Below, in pieces: positions 36,501 to 50,100 of a stretch of 64,000 nucleotides of DNA. The stretch spans positions 62,001 through 126,000 of the forward strand of contig NW_024533028.1 in assembly GCF_016097555.1 (NCBI RefSeq). Reading direction: 5' to 3'. Below the pieces are notes generated by a model, which searched no databases, was not told where the DNA came from, and was given only the letters and a program-made list of their open reading frames with translations. Every line of letters begins with the position of its first letter. Positions within the stretch are counted from its first letter, which is position 1. This DNA comes from Gigantopelta aegis (taxonomy: Eukaryota > Mollusca > Gastropoda > Neomphalida > Peltospiridae). A program made the position numbers and the translations under genes.

Positions 36501-39500
36501 TCCATTTGATTGGTTCTGATTTTGACTTAATTCATCAAGTGTGCGTTGTAAACTGTCAATAGTTCGTCTAATGAGAATACATTAATATACAGTATATCAG
36601 AGCTAACAATAGAGGGAATTTATTATTATTATTATATTGAAACTGAAAGATGTATCCTATCATTAGTAATTATATTACAGACATCATAATATAAACAATT
36701 ATTACTAACAGGAGGACAATGATATAGCTGCCATTAGTACATAGTGCTATAGTTACAGAACACAATGTTCTTTTGGACAGCACTATATTATAAATACATT
36801 AATTTTATAATATAACATACTCTGAATGTTCCAGAAGTATATTTTTTCTCTTTATTTGCTGTTCCAAGTCATCAATTTGAGCTTGAAGGTCTCCATTCTA
36901 TATAACAAAGATTTAATTGCTACATTTGTGATGAACTCTACTTACTTCTTGACGTAATCTCTCTAACTCTCTCCTCAAGGCTTCATTCTCTCCTCTCAAT
37001 TGAGCAATCTCACTTCTCAAATTTCTAGCAGCAGCTATAAATAGTTGAAGTAATCATAATTATTATTATGATAATATAATTAATACCTTCCTTTTTGTTC
37101 TAATTGTTGTGTTAAAGTTCTATTGTACTTTGTAATACACCCTAATATAAAGTATGTCATATTATTTACTAAATAAATTAGCACTTACCTTTTCTGCTGC
37201 ATGAGCTGTTGTAGCTTGTAATAATCTCTCCTCTGTGTCCTGTAACATATATATATATATATTAAAGGAGGAATTAAGAGGGAATTGTAACTTACAGTTA
37301 ACTTTCTTTGAAGTTCTTCAATTGCTTGTCTCAGTTGTGCTATCAATTCATCTTTAGCCATTAAACTAGACTGAGCATCATTCTAACCCGAAATAAAACC
37401 AGTTAAACAAGTTTGACCAGCTTTCAATACAAGTTCTCACTTTAAGTTTAGTCTCTTGTTTCAATTGTTCTCGTAACTGCTCAATTTCGCTAGTAAGTTG
37501 AGTTACTTGACTAGATATCTAAACATGTCATAAATTACATTAATTAAACAGATTATGATAGGGATTACCTCTTGTGCATTAATGTTAGTACTGTGAGCTG
37601 CAGTCCTAGCAGCTGACAAAGCTGTATCTTTTTCTGCTAGTTCTGCTCTCAATTGAGAGAGCTGTGCTTTTAAATCAGCCAACTACAAAATAATAATATT
37701 ATTTTATATTGACATTTAATATACCTCATTTTCTTTTTGTTGAAGTCGTCTCTTTAAATTCTAAAGTAATACAATTAAATAATTATAATTATTATATTAT
37801 CTCATTACTGACTTCAATCTCTTCATCTCTGTCTCTAACAGTTCTTTCTAGTCCATTAATTTGTGATCTTAATCTCTCCAGTTCATCTTGAAGATCTCTT
37901 ATTTTCCTTCTCAAATCCTTTATAGAAATAATATAATTTTATATTCTATTATAAAGTAGCACGCCTTACTTCCATCTCTCGTTCTTTTTCAAGACATTCT
38001 TCTTCTTTGGCTGCTAATCTGTTCCTAAGTTGTTCAGCTGTATCTGTTACTTCTCTTAACTGACGTTGTAGTTCTCTTAACTGACGATTGAGTTCAAGTA
38101 TCTCTCTGTCTCTTTGTCTCAGCAGTTCATCTTTCTCTTCTAGAGTAGCCTAAATAGAGAGGCTAGCATGAGGTTACTTGAAGACAACATTCATACTTTA
38201 AGTTTGTTGATTTCATCTGTAAGAGTCTGCATTTGTTGAGCATGTTCTGTTGCCATGGCAGCCATTTTGTTTGTAGCTCGCAGAATTTCTAATTCAAGTT
38301 CTTGAATTTTACGATCTTTAAGTTCATTAGTTTTTTGTGCATTTTCCAATTCAGATATTGTTTGAGCTAACTCTTCTTCTAATATCTTTAACTACATTTA
38401 TAGAGAAAGATTAATAACAACTAGTTAATTATAAATGACTCACTTTATTTCCAAAATAATCTTCTGTTTGTACACCAACATTTTTATGAGGTACTATAGA
38501 CTGATGAGGGAAGGTATCAGTTGTCATAGAAACACAAAAAAATGTACCTTTTGAGTGGAAGTTTCATTTAACTGTCTCATTAACTCATTGACCTCTTCTT
38601 CTAACTGCTGTGCTCTTAACTCTTCTTCCTCCTACAGAGAGAGGAATTTGGAAGTCTAAAATTTGAAATGACTTACAGCTTGTTGTTGAGCTTCTTCAAA
38701 TTTTATTTGATATTGTTGTAATTCCTACAAATGTTACAAGTATTTTGTGATAATAGTAAACACATACTTGATGGAGTCTCCTTGAAGAATCTTGCAATTG
38801 AGGCACTTCAGATGCTGTCTTGTCACTTCAGCTAATTCATTCTCAAGCTGTTCATACATTTAGATACAATATTACAACAAATAACTTACCTCTGCTATTC
38901 TTGACTCTAGTGAATCTAGAGCATGTCTGATGTAGGATAGAGTAGTTAATATGTCTCTAGGGAATGAACTTACTTGGCATCTCTTAGTAACATTTCTCTG
39001 TCAGCTATCTCTTGTTTCATTTCATCCACTTGAACATTGAGTTGAATGTTCTATACCAGACAAGTCATGTGACAATCACATGACTATCACGTGACTAACC
39101 ATTTCCCAGTCTTCGTTTGATTCTCCATATCTTTTACGAAGAGCTTCCTCTAGATGATAAATACGAAGCTTTAAACCAAATTTTTCTTTCTTTAACTCTT
39201 GAAGTTGCTAGAGAAACCGATAAAGATGACATCATAATGACATCATTATGAACGCACTGTTTCCTGATCACGAAGGGATCGTACCCGATGTGGTGATATC
39301 CGCCCACTACTTGTTAAATTTGGTCTAGTCCCTGTTACTAAATAGTTATTAAAAGTTAATGAGAGGAGGTGTGGTACCTGTTGTGTCAATATCACTGATA
39401 ATTGATGATGTTATATCATTATCTGATTTACTCTCTGATAATGGCAGTGTCCTAGTTATTAACAGTTATTACATCAGATATTATATATAATTGATAATAA

Positions 39501-39616
39501 AATTAATGTAGTATTTATAATACCTCATATATAATACATTATCTATGTTCTATCACTTACAGTCCATCATGAGATCGTCCTAGATAACTAGTATCTTCCA
39601 TGTCTTCTGACAACAT
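33502..39616 (-). CDS. CDK5RAP2: CDK5RAP2 / centrosomin / myomegalin homologue
   Basis: Proteins of this family recruit and activate gamma-tubulin ring complexes at centrosomes and Golgi. The start at 39616 reads MLSEDMEDTSYLGRSHDGL. A CM1 motif follows at about 39030-39210: KEKFGLKLRIYHLEEALRKR, YGESNEDWE, NIQLNVQVDEMKQEIADREM, LLRDA; this matches the gamma-TuRC-binding N-terminal motif of centrosomin. The remaining roughly 5.5 kb is almost all coiled coil in many small exons (for example 35700-34855, RLRSEIARLQAQLEVEEDAN). Near the C-terminus are LLAEIRALRRQLEDSLRNNA (34300-34350) and a short tail ending ESKNLLKKRQTQS, stop at 33502-33504. Introns are about 45-70 bases. Vertebrates have two paralogues, CDK5RAP2 and PDE4DIP; a single pre-duplication homologue is likely here. 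Confidence 0.87.
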
Positions 39617-39695
39617 TGTCTCCTCACACAAAAAACGTTTGTCCCGCCTTGTAGTGGGCGTGGTTTAATGGGGTGGAGCTAAAGACTTGGTCAAA
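39617..39695. promoter_or_regulatory. 79-base bidirectional gap, CDK5RAP2 homologue / DHX40
   Basis: Two divergent start codons are separated by 79 bases that include TAGTGGGCGTGGT (GC/CACCC-like box) and GGGGTGGAGC. Both promoters and both 5' UTRs must share or overlap this gap. The regulatory role is inferred. Confidence 0.6.
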
Positions 39696-41875
<2,180 letters not shown>

Positions 41876-41880
41876 AAATA

Positions 41881-42783
41881 TCAAATTTGAACATATTTTC
41901 CATTCAACATAACAACAGTAGCACTACTAGTCTGGTTTGTATTTAATCTTCTTTTCTCTGAAGTATCCAACTTCTTTCTTTTACTTAATGGCTAATACAA
42001 AGATATAAAAATATACTTTTAGTTACACTTACCATTTTATCCAAAGATGTATCTTAGCTGTTTTTCGTTCCGCTCTACAATGGAGTATTCATATTAAAAA
42101 AAAAGAAAATGAGCTTAAATTACCAGTGATAATAGGGGGCGACTCTAAAGAGGGAGAATCCATTACATCAGTGTCAGTCTTTAGGCATCATCTCACTCTC
42201 CTCCTCTTCACTGTCACCTTCATTTGTTGTAAGTCTAACTTTTGGATTAATTCTGATACCAGTTCTTTCTTACCAGCCTCAACTAAAAATTATACTTGAT
42301 ATTCAGTTAAAAATAAAAATACTTACAGTCTTCCTTTGCATTTATATATTTTCTACCTGCAATGTGTGTCTCAAATGACTAGGAATACGATTAATATATT
42401 TCCCAGTTAAACAACAAAACAACTGATTCCTACAATTACATGAATGTTCCCCAACCCACCCCTTTTTTATCTATATCCATAATTATATATCCATGTTATA
42501 TCAATGTGTTGTTTATAATTACTTTCTCTTTTCACTGGGGTACTATAAATGGTCTGAATGACTCGTAGTCGAAATATAATCTTGTTTCAACTTCTGGAAT
42601 TTTTGCCTTTCACATAACTTTGAACAACCTCAACACGACAGGGCAGTTTCATGTCCACTTAACTGACAACATATCTAGATAGATATTATATTATACATAT
42701 GATATAGTATATAGTCTCACTCTTTTAGTTCCATAGTTCAGTGTCAGCTCTGGAAATGAAGCTAATAACTGCTGTACCTGCAT
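41881..42783 (-). CDS. SURF2: SURF2 homologue
   Basis: SURF2 is a conserved nucleolar protein of the Surfeit locus. The start at 42783 reads MQVQQLLASFPELTLNYGTK. Next come QLSGHE with LPCRVEVVQSYVKGK, FDYESFRPFIVPS, NQLFCCLTGKYINRIPSHLR with HTLQGRKY, EAGKKELVSELIQKLDLQ, an acidic stretch (GDSEEEESEMMP) and a basic tail (PLSKRKKLDTSEKRRLN) ending at 41881. This order matches human SURF2 (ILTGHELPCRL, then [20 protein letters not shown], then an acidic/basic tail). Its stop lies 5 bases from the DHX40 stop (tail to tail). The start is 109 bases from the divergent unknown gene. The 5' part is duplicated at 44.8-45.1 kb. Confidence 0.87.
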
Positions 42784-44790
42784 CCTCCATTCAACACGTG
42801 GGTTTATAGTATCCCTGACGTATACTGATTTCGTTCGGAATTTTATGGGTGGGGCTGGATGTGCAGTTATTGGTTATCGCAAATTGTAAATAATGTCTAA
42901 AAAACGAGTCTGGTTGTCCAAAAGAGCGTCCCCAGTCCTGAAGATAGCTGTGAAGATACCAGTACAGTTCAATCAGCGTATCCAAGAAGGAGAACAGCCA
43001 AAAATTGAGAGAAGAGAAAGAGCCTACAGTCGATTGTAAGGATAGCTTGTTACCATTCACTGCCAGAAAAAACCTCATCATCAAAAGAAAGACAATGGAT
43101 ACAGTACAATGTAAAAGTGTATCATATAATAATTTAGATCTTTATGACCATATTCAACCAAAGCATCAGTAGTAATGCACTGTGTGGTTGGAGACAAAAT
43201 GAACATGCTACAATTAAAGGTAGATTGGAAGCTTTTTCTCCACAGTTAGAGATAAATCTGCAAAGCCGAGAAATATCAGTCGACCTTACTCTTCCCAGAT
43301 TAAGTTATCGATTAAATCGCACGAGAGATTCAGTACTGGTTTCAACATTTAGATTAATGTTGAAGATTATCTTGTGTCATACAAACACTCTTGGTCTTAT
43401 AGCTACTTAGATCCTCAAGAAAATTCAACAACAGAAGAAGAGGACAGCAAGACAGCACTTGTGAAACAGAACTTTAACAAGTGTTCTTCATTATAAGAAA
43501 GTCAGAGAGAGACCTACATTAGTACCAAGGACATTACTGCTTCATCTGAACCCAAAACCTTACTTTGTTGAACAATCTCATCTTCAAAGTTTAGCATTTC
43601 GTTTAGGAATTCAAGAATCAATTCAGAGCCCTCAGCTTCTACAGTCTCCCTCATCCCCAACACCTCCCTCTATCACGAAGAGAATGAAAATGACAGATTG
43701 TAGGTTTAGAAAGAGCTCCACAACAAACCAAGGGCTAAGAGATTTACACAAATCATTTGAAAAGCTGACATGGAAAGTTACTTTTCTTTGCACATGAGAC
43801 CAGATTAGCCAAGTCCTCTAATGCAACACACAGGTTGGGTATCTGGTCTTCTTCTTTAATACAAGACATATTGTTATGTCCACTCTAGAAATCAAAGGCA
43901 ACTCTACAAGACGGTCTAAACAAAGCAGTGACTCAAAACATCATTTTCCATCACTAACCAAAGCACAGTCCAACGACGGCGACAATCTCTCTACAAAATA
44001 TCTTCATATACACACCAAGAAACACAGCAAAAATGGAGCAGATCAGAAACGACAATGAATTTAGAAGGTTCTGGAATGTGATTCTGGTTCATATTATCAA
44101 GTTCATCCAGTATTTTGGTAGAGGATCAGACACGGGAACAGGATACAACAACGCATACCTCTTCTTGGCCAGAACATTTCTTGCCAGTAAATTCTAATGA
44201 ATTGGCAGTGTAGATAAAGCAAATGCGCTCATTCGTAGACAAGCTAACGTCTTTAGTCTCCTCTCACACCTACATGCGACAAACAACTTTGGTAGAGAGA
44301 GATTTATGAATGGGTATCTCCCTCGTAAATTGTATTAGGATTACTCCTCGTCCTGTGACAAGAGATAATGCACGAGATGAAGAAAGTCAACAGCGCACAG
44401 TTACTAAAGATAACAATGATATCAATCAGGACTACTAAACCATCGTGGTGGTTTGGCACAGACCTGTTCTCATACTGATAGAACGGGCCTCATCTATCGC
44501 GTACTGTAGCTAAGTCCGACTGGTGCTCAGTCTTGTTCTGACAAATTACATCATTAGAACAGTTAGGAAAAAAGACATAGTTTCATCATCAGGGCCTCTA
44601 CTAAAAAATAAATTGATTCAAATAAATTACAAAAATACTAAAGGAAAGAGGAGTTTATACCCGTCCCCTAGTGCTTGTTAGTTTCCAACAGGAAAGAAAA
44701 ATGAAAAATTTATAAAACAAATAAACCCCCATCTAATAAAGGATGGCTGTTAAGGAGAAAAGGAGAACAAATGCTTTATAAAAAACAAAA
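42505..44790. repeat. Tandem block, first copy: SURF2 5' part plus unknown gene
   Basis: The stretch from the second SURF2 exon through the divergent plus-strand gene reappears at about 44805-46990 in the same order and orientation, with many small insertions and deletions. The two copies are clearly less alike than the NUBPL-array units. Confidence 0.85.
42893..44600 (+). CDS. Unknown gene divergent from SURF2, copy 1
   Basis: I do not recognise the protein. It begins MSKKRVWLSKRASPVL and continues through ALCGWRQNEHATIKGRLEAF, LEINLQSREISVDLTLPRLS with YRLNRTRDSVLVSTFRL, LLLHLNPKPYFVEQSHLQSL with AFRLGIQESIQ, SPQLLQSPSSPTPPSITKRM and HHFPSLTKAQ. It resembles a single-exon, mid-sized protein with a basic N-terminus and a proline/serine linker. 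Frame changes occur every 100-200 bases; comparison with the second copy shows that the reading above is the shared one. The end is uncertain. Confidence 0.55.
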
Positions 44791-44804
44791 TTTGTTTTAA
44801 TAAT

Positions 44805-45092
44805 ACTTTTCTCTTTTTCATCACTGGGTACAAATGGTCTGAATGACTCGTAATCACATATGAATCCTTGTTTCAACTTCTGGAATTTTTCCTTGTCACA
44901 TACTTTGACAACCTGCAACAACGACAGGGCATTTCATGTCCACTTAACCTGACACTATCTAGATAATTTTATTATATTATACATTGATAATATAATTAGT
45001 CTCACTCTTTAGTTGTCCATAGTTCAGTGTCAGCTCTGAAATGAAGCTAATACTGCTGTAACTGCTCCCTCACATTCACCGTGGGGTTTTAT
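44805..45092 (-). pseudogene. SURF2: Duplicated 5' part of SURF2
   Basis: This is a copy of the first two SURF2 exons (KFQKLKQGFICDYESFRPFV is clear). No other SURF2 exons follow on its left, where copy 1 of the unknown gene ends, so it is a truncated duplicate. Confidence 0.8.
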
Positions 45093-45178
45093 AGTATCTC
45101 CAGACGTATACGGCATTTCGTTCGAATTTTATGCGGGGCTGATGTGCAGTTTAATTGGTTATTTGCAAATTGTAAATA

Positions 45179-46990
45179 ATGTCTAAAAAACGAGTCTGGT
45201 GTCCAAAAAGAGCGTCCACAGTCCTGAATAGCTGTGAATACCATACATTCCAATCAGCGTATCCAAGAAGGAGAACACGCCAAATTGAGAGAAAAAAAGA
45301 TCCTACAGTCGATGTTAGGAGAGCTGTTTACCAGTGCCGAGCCATAAAACCTCATCATCAACAAAATACCATGGATCAGTACAATTGAAAAGTGTATCAT
45401 ATATAATTATATCTTATGACCATATTCAACCAAAGCCTCAAGTCAATGCATCACGGTGTGGTTGAGACAAAATGAACAGCTAATTTAATGGATATTGGAA
45501 ACTTTTCTCAACAGTTAAGATAATCTGCAAAGCCGAGAATATCCAATCGACTTACTCTTCCATATTAAGTTCTCGATTAAATCGGCAAAGAGATAAGTAC
45601 TGGTTTTCAATTAGATAATGTTGAAGATTATCTTGTGTCATACAACACTCATTGTTCTTATGCTACTCTACTATAGTCCTCAAGAAAAATTCAACAACGA
45701 GAAGAGGAACAGGCACGACCCACTTGTCACATTCACCTTTAACAAGGTGTCTTTCATACTAAGAAAGTCATAGAAAGACCTACATTATTACCAAGACAGC
45801 TACTCTCTCAGCTGAATCCAAACCTTACTTAGTTGAACAATCCTCATCTTCAAAGTTTAGCATTTCGGTTTAGGAATTCAAGAATATTCGAGAGCCGTCC
45901 GCTTCTACAATGCTCCCTCATACCGACCCTCCCTCTATCACCCAGTAGCAGAAGGACAAATGTAGTTGAGAAATAGCTCCCACAACATATCAAAGGGTCA
46001 GGATATTCACAAATCATTTGAAAAAATCTACATGAAAATTACTTTTTTCTTTGCACAGAGACCAGAAGCCAAGTCCTCTCTATTGCAACAACACGGTTAG
46101 TAATCGTTGTCTTCTTTTAATGCAGATCATATTGTATTTCCCTCTAGAACTCAAAGCCAATCTACAAACGGTCCAACAAGCAGTGACTCAACACCATTTT
46201 CCATCACTAACCAAAGCACACATCCAAGAACTTCTAACAAATCTCTTACAAAATTCGTTCTAGACACCAAGAACAAGACAAAAAAGGAGCCATAATAACA
46301 AATGGATTAGAGGGTTCTGGAATGTGATGCTGTTCCTATTGATCAAGTTCTCCATAAGTTGGTAGAGGACATACACGGAACATGATACACAAAGCTGACT
46401 CCTTCTGCCAAATTTCTTGCAGTAGATTCAATGATTCAGTGTAATAAAGATGATCTCATTCGTAGAAAAACTAACTCTTTGATCCTCCTCTCACACAAAT
46501 GGGCAAAAAACTTTGTAAGAAGGATTTATGACTGGGTATCTCCCTCAATAAATTGTATTATGATTACTCTTCATCCTGTGATCAAGTAATATCAAGAGTG
46601 AAAAGCAACAGAGCACAGTTTTACTAAAGATAACATTGTATCATCAAGGATACTAAACAGAGTGTGGTTTGTGCCATTCGACTGATTCTCATACTGATAG
46701 AACTGGGGGCTCAATCTCGTACTGGAGCTAAGTCCGTACTGGGGCTCAGTCTCGTTCCTGACAAATAATCAATGAGACAGTTTATGGATCAAAGACTCAT
46801 GTTTCATCTCAGCTGCTACTACTAATAAATAGAATTTGATTCAAATACATTACAACAAAGTACTAGAAAGACTGGGTTTACTAATCTCTCCACCTAGCCG
46901 CTCTGTTAGTCTTCACAGGAAGAAAAATAACAGATTTAATAACCAGTCAAATAGCCGACCCATCTCATGACTAAGATCAATGTTGAAGTA
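45179..46990 (+). pseudogene. Unknown gene divergent from SURF2, copy 2, degraded
   Basis: The start MSKKRVWCPKRASTVLNSCE matches copy 1 and the frame stays open for 69 codons, longer than in copy 1. Later parts (LELKANLQTVQQAVTQHHFP, SLTKAHIQELLTNLLQNSF at 46140-46263) are readable, but many indels lie between. It could be a decaying duplicate or a poorly assembled second allele. Confidence 0.6.
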
Positions 46991-47149
46991 GAGAAATGGA
47001 GACAAATGAATTTATATACAAACTCCACACTTATCTTTGTCAGGTAGGAGAACATTCTTATATAATCACTTAGATTTTATTTTCATCCCTTTGTATTTAT
47101 AAATTTGTATAAGTAAATAACAAAGATTTAATATTATACAATTATACAC

Positions 47150-50100
47150 ACTACACTGAGGTACTATTACTACTCTGTTGTATTTGAGGTAGAGGCCTCA
47201 ACTTGCATCTTCCTCTATCTCCCATAGTTGATATATTTGCAATAGATTTACTTTTTTTAGAGCTTTGAAAGAAAAAAGGAATACCAACTAATTATATATT
47301 ATCATTTAATAATACCATTTTAATATACAAGTCTCTATTATAACTCTGATTGGAGGTATCCTGTAATAACAGATAAGGACAATACAATAAAGGTATTATA
47401 ATATTTTAACCCCATCAACTTCTTTACAATAGGTTTTAGAGTATTTTGAAATACGCATATACAGTCTGGATAATATGGTGTCTGATATCAGTACTTGAGT
47501 TTTGTCAACTTCCTGGAATCTGATATTTTAATAGATGGACTGCTATCATAATCCATCCAATACTTTATTTTTGTTGATGAGCACGAAACAATTGATCCTG
47601 TTTGCAGTATCATGTGATTCTATGTTATTAATACTTTTACAGTCCAAGAGGGTACACGAGCTAACTCAGTGTGTCCATAGACCTCTTGGTTTAAGTCAAC
47701 TTGTAAGTTGGAGAAAGTTAATTGCTTGTCAGAGAATCCTTCAAATACATTACTCTATAATTATATTATATTGTTATTTATTCTCGTCCTTAATACCTGC
47801 TAGTATCTCTCGTGTTATTGATCATGAAGTTATAAAGACGATTACTAATAATTATGTAATAGAATTCAATTTACTAGACTATCCATTTTTTGTTTTAATT
47901 TGCTTCATCAACTACATTCTTAATTCCACACGATATTTGAAAATCTTCCACACCACAAATAAAGTCATGATTTTCTATTAGTTTCTTAACAAACAACAAA
48001 CAACATAACTAGTCCTAATTTAGTTATATTACTAACTGTTTGTGTGAGTCCAGTAATGTCATATACCATTTTGTCTGCATGCCAAGTTCTTGTCAATGAT
48101 TAAAAACCCGCTAGAGAAGAGAAGAGAGAGGAGAGAGAATATTAAACATCAGATTATTCATTTACCAGTAAAATGAATTGATGAATACAAAAGTTGAACC
48201 AACTAATTTCAACGAATACTACCACTTCCTTTGAGTTTTATAGTAGAGGACAGGACTGGACAAAACTACAAACAATATTCTATTCCAAGATATCAATATG
48301 ATGTGTTATATGAAGAGACCTAACCAAACAATACCTAGAAGGTCACGACTAGAACACCAAGATATAAACAACCTAAAGATATGATGAATGAGGACATGAG
48401 ATGGACCAATTGTTTGGTTGAAGAGATCGCTCCATTCTGATCTATTTATAATATCTTATAGAATATTATATTGATATGGAAAGACATGGTACTGACCTGT
48501 CCATGAGAGATTCTTGTGTCCTACAATAATTAAATCTGCTACTTTCTCATTAGAGAGGAGGTAAAGAAAGTCCTCGAGACAATTGAAATTCCATATAAAA
48601 ATTCAATACTCCATCCTGACCATCCATTCTCTATATTCTCATTCTCGATATTAAATCCCATTCTGTTCCATTCCAAATATTCCATACCTTTTTCATGCAT
48701 GGTCCTACGTACCCTACATAAACTTGTAATATATATCGGTAAATATTCTCTAACATTGCTAACATAATCACGTACTACCAGAGATAGACCCTCCTTGTAC
48801 GAAGAGCCACGAGTTTTAAAGGGGAGGAAGAGAGATGAAAAGACTTGATTGTGTTTCAGATGTAGAATCTTCGATGGTAGTTTACTTAAAATTGGTTGTG
48901 TGTAAAAGGTTATTAGGAAGTTTATATTGATTTTCCTCCAATGGTACTAATTGATGATGTCGATAGTGTGGTCTTATATCAAGTAATGGGGTCATAGTCA
49001 TGAGATAGATTAATATTGTCTATTGGGACAGTGATTGAGGGTCTAATAACGTCTCATCTCCTCAGTCAGTACTACTGCTGTCCTTGTGTTTTTATGAACT
49101 TAACTTTAGATGAAACGTTATTTTGAGGTTGGACGGAATTCAAAGTACAGATTTGTACGGAGTAACGTCCTAGATCTATTTCTATGATGCTAAATCATTT
49201 GATTGATGCCTATTGTTTCTCTGATCATTGTTTACGGTTCAGAATTAACTTGTTGTATATTTTAATTGAAACTTCTATTACTGATCACTGCCCGTATGAT
49301 CAGATCAGAACAGTCTGCCATTCTTCTGATCTCACCAACTTCTTAGCCCTGGATATAAGCCCAGTTACCATAGCACTATTAAACAATAAAACCGAGATAT
49401 TATTAACACTTACATAAACACTCGTACTAATCATTTCATTATTATTAGTTTTGGTAATTATAATAATAAAGAATTATTATTATATTATTATTATAATTTA
49501 CTATTTTGCGGATGGTTCGAGGTTAAAGTGGCCTGTAATAAAAGGGCACAACTAATATACTCAGTATATTACAATACCTCAAACTGTAGGACGTTCTTTA
49601 TGCTAGTTACACAACTTCAACAATTTTAAATACTGTCAAATCCTAATAAACACAATATAATATGCCTATATAACACAGATACATACTTGACTAATGTTTC
49701 TTATCAGACACACCTCTTCCTATCCATACTAACATAGATAGGTTCTTTATATTCCTCCTTGAAGACTCGGTAAACTCTTCTGAACAGAGATATTTTCTAT
49801 ACCCACCCCCACATATATATATACCTCTGAATACATTCATCTAACCTCACAATATACTCTCTTCACTAGACTAATCAGTATCATAACATCAATGATTTTT
49901 ATTTAATATACTAGTTACTATTCCTTGTTGACAATGGACGCACCCCGAATTATATAAATATAATTATTAAATTATTATGTCGTACTCTAATAAAACCCTA
50001 AGAATAAATTTGCACTAAGTTCCTAAAAAATACACAATACTTTCAAATTTTATTCTCTTACTCACATTTACTTGTGCAATTTTTTTTGCATTTTTCCCTT

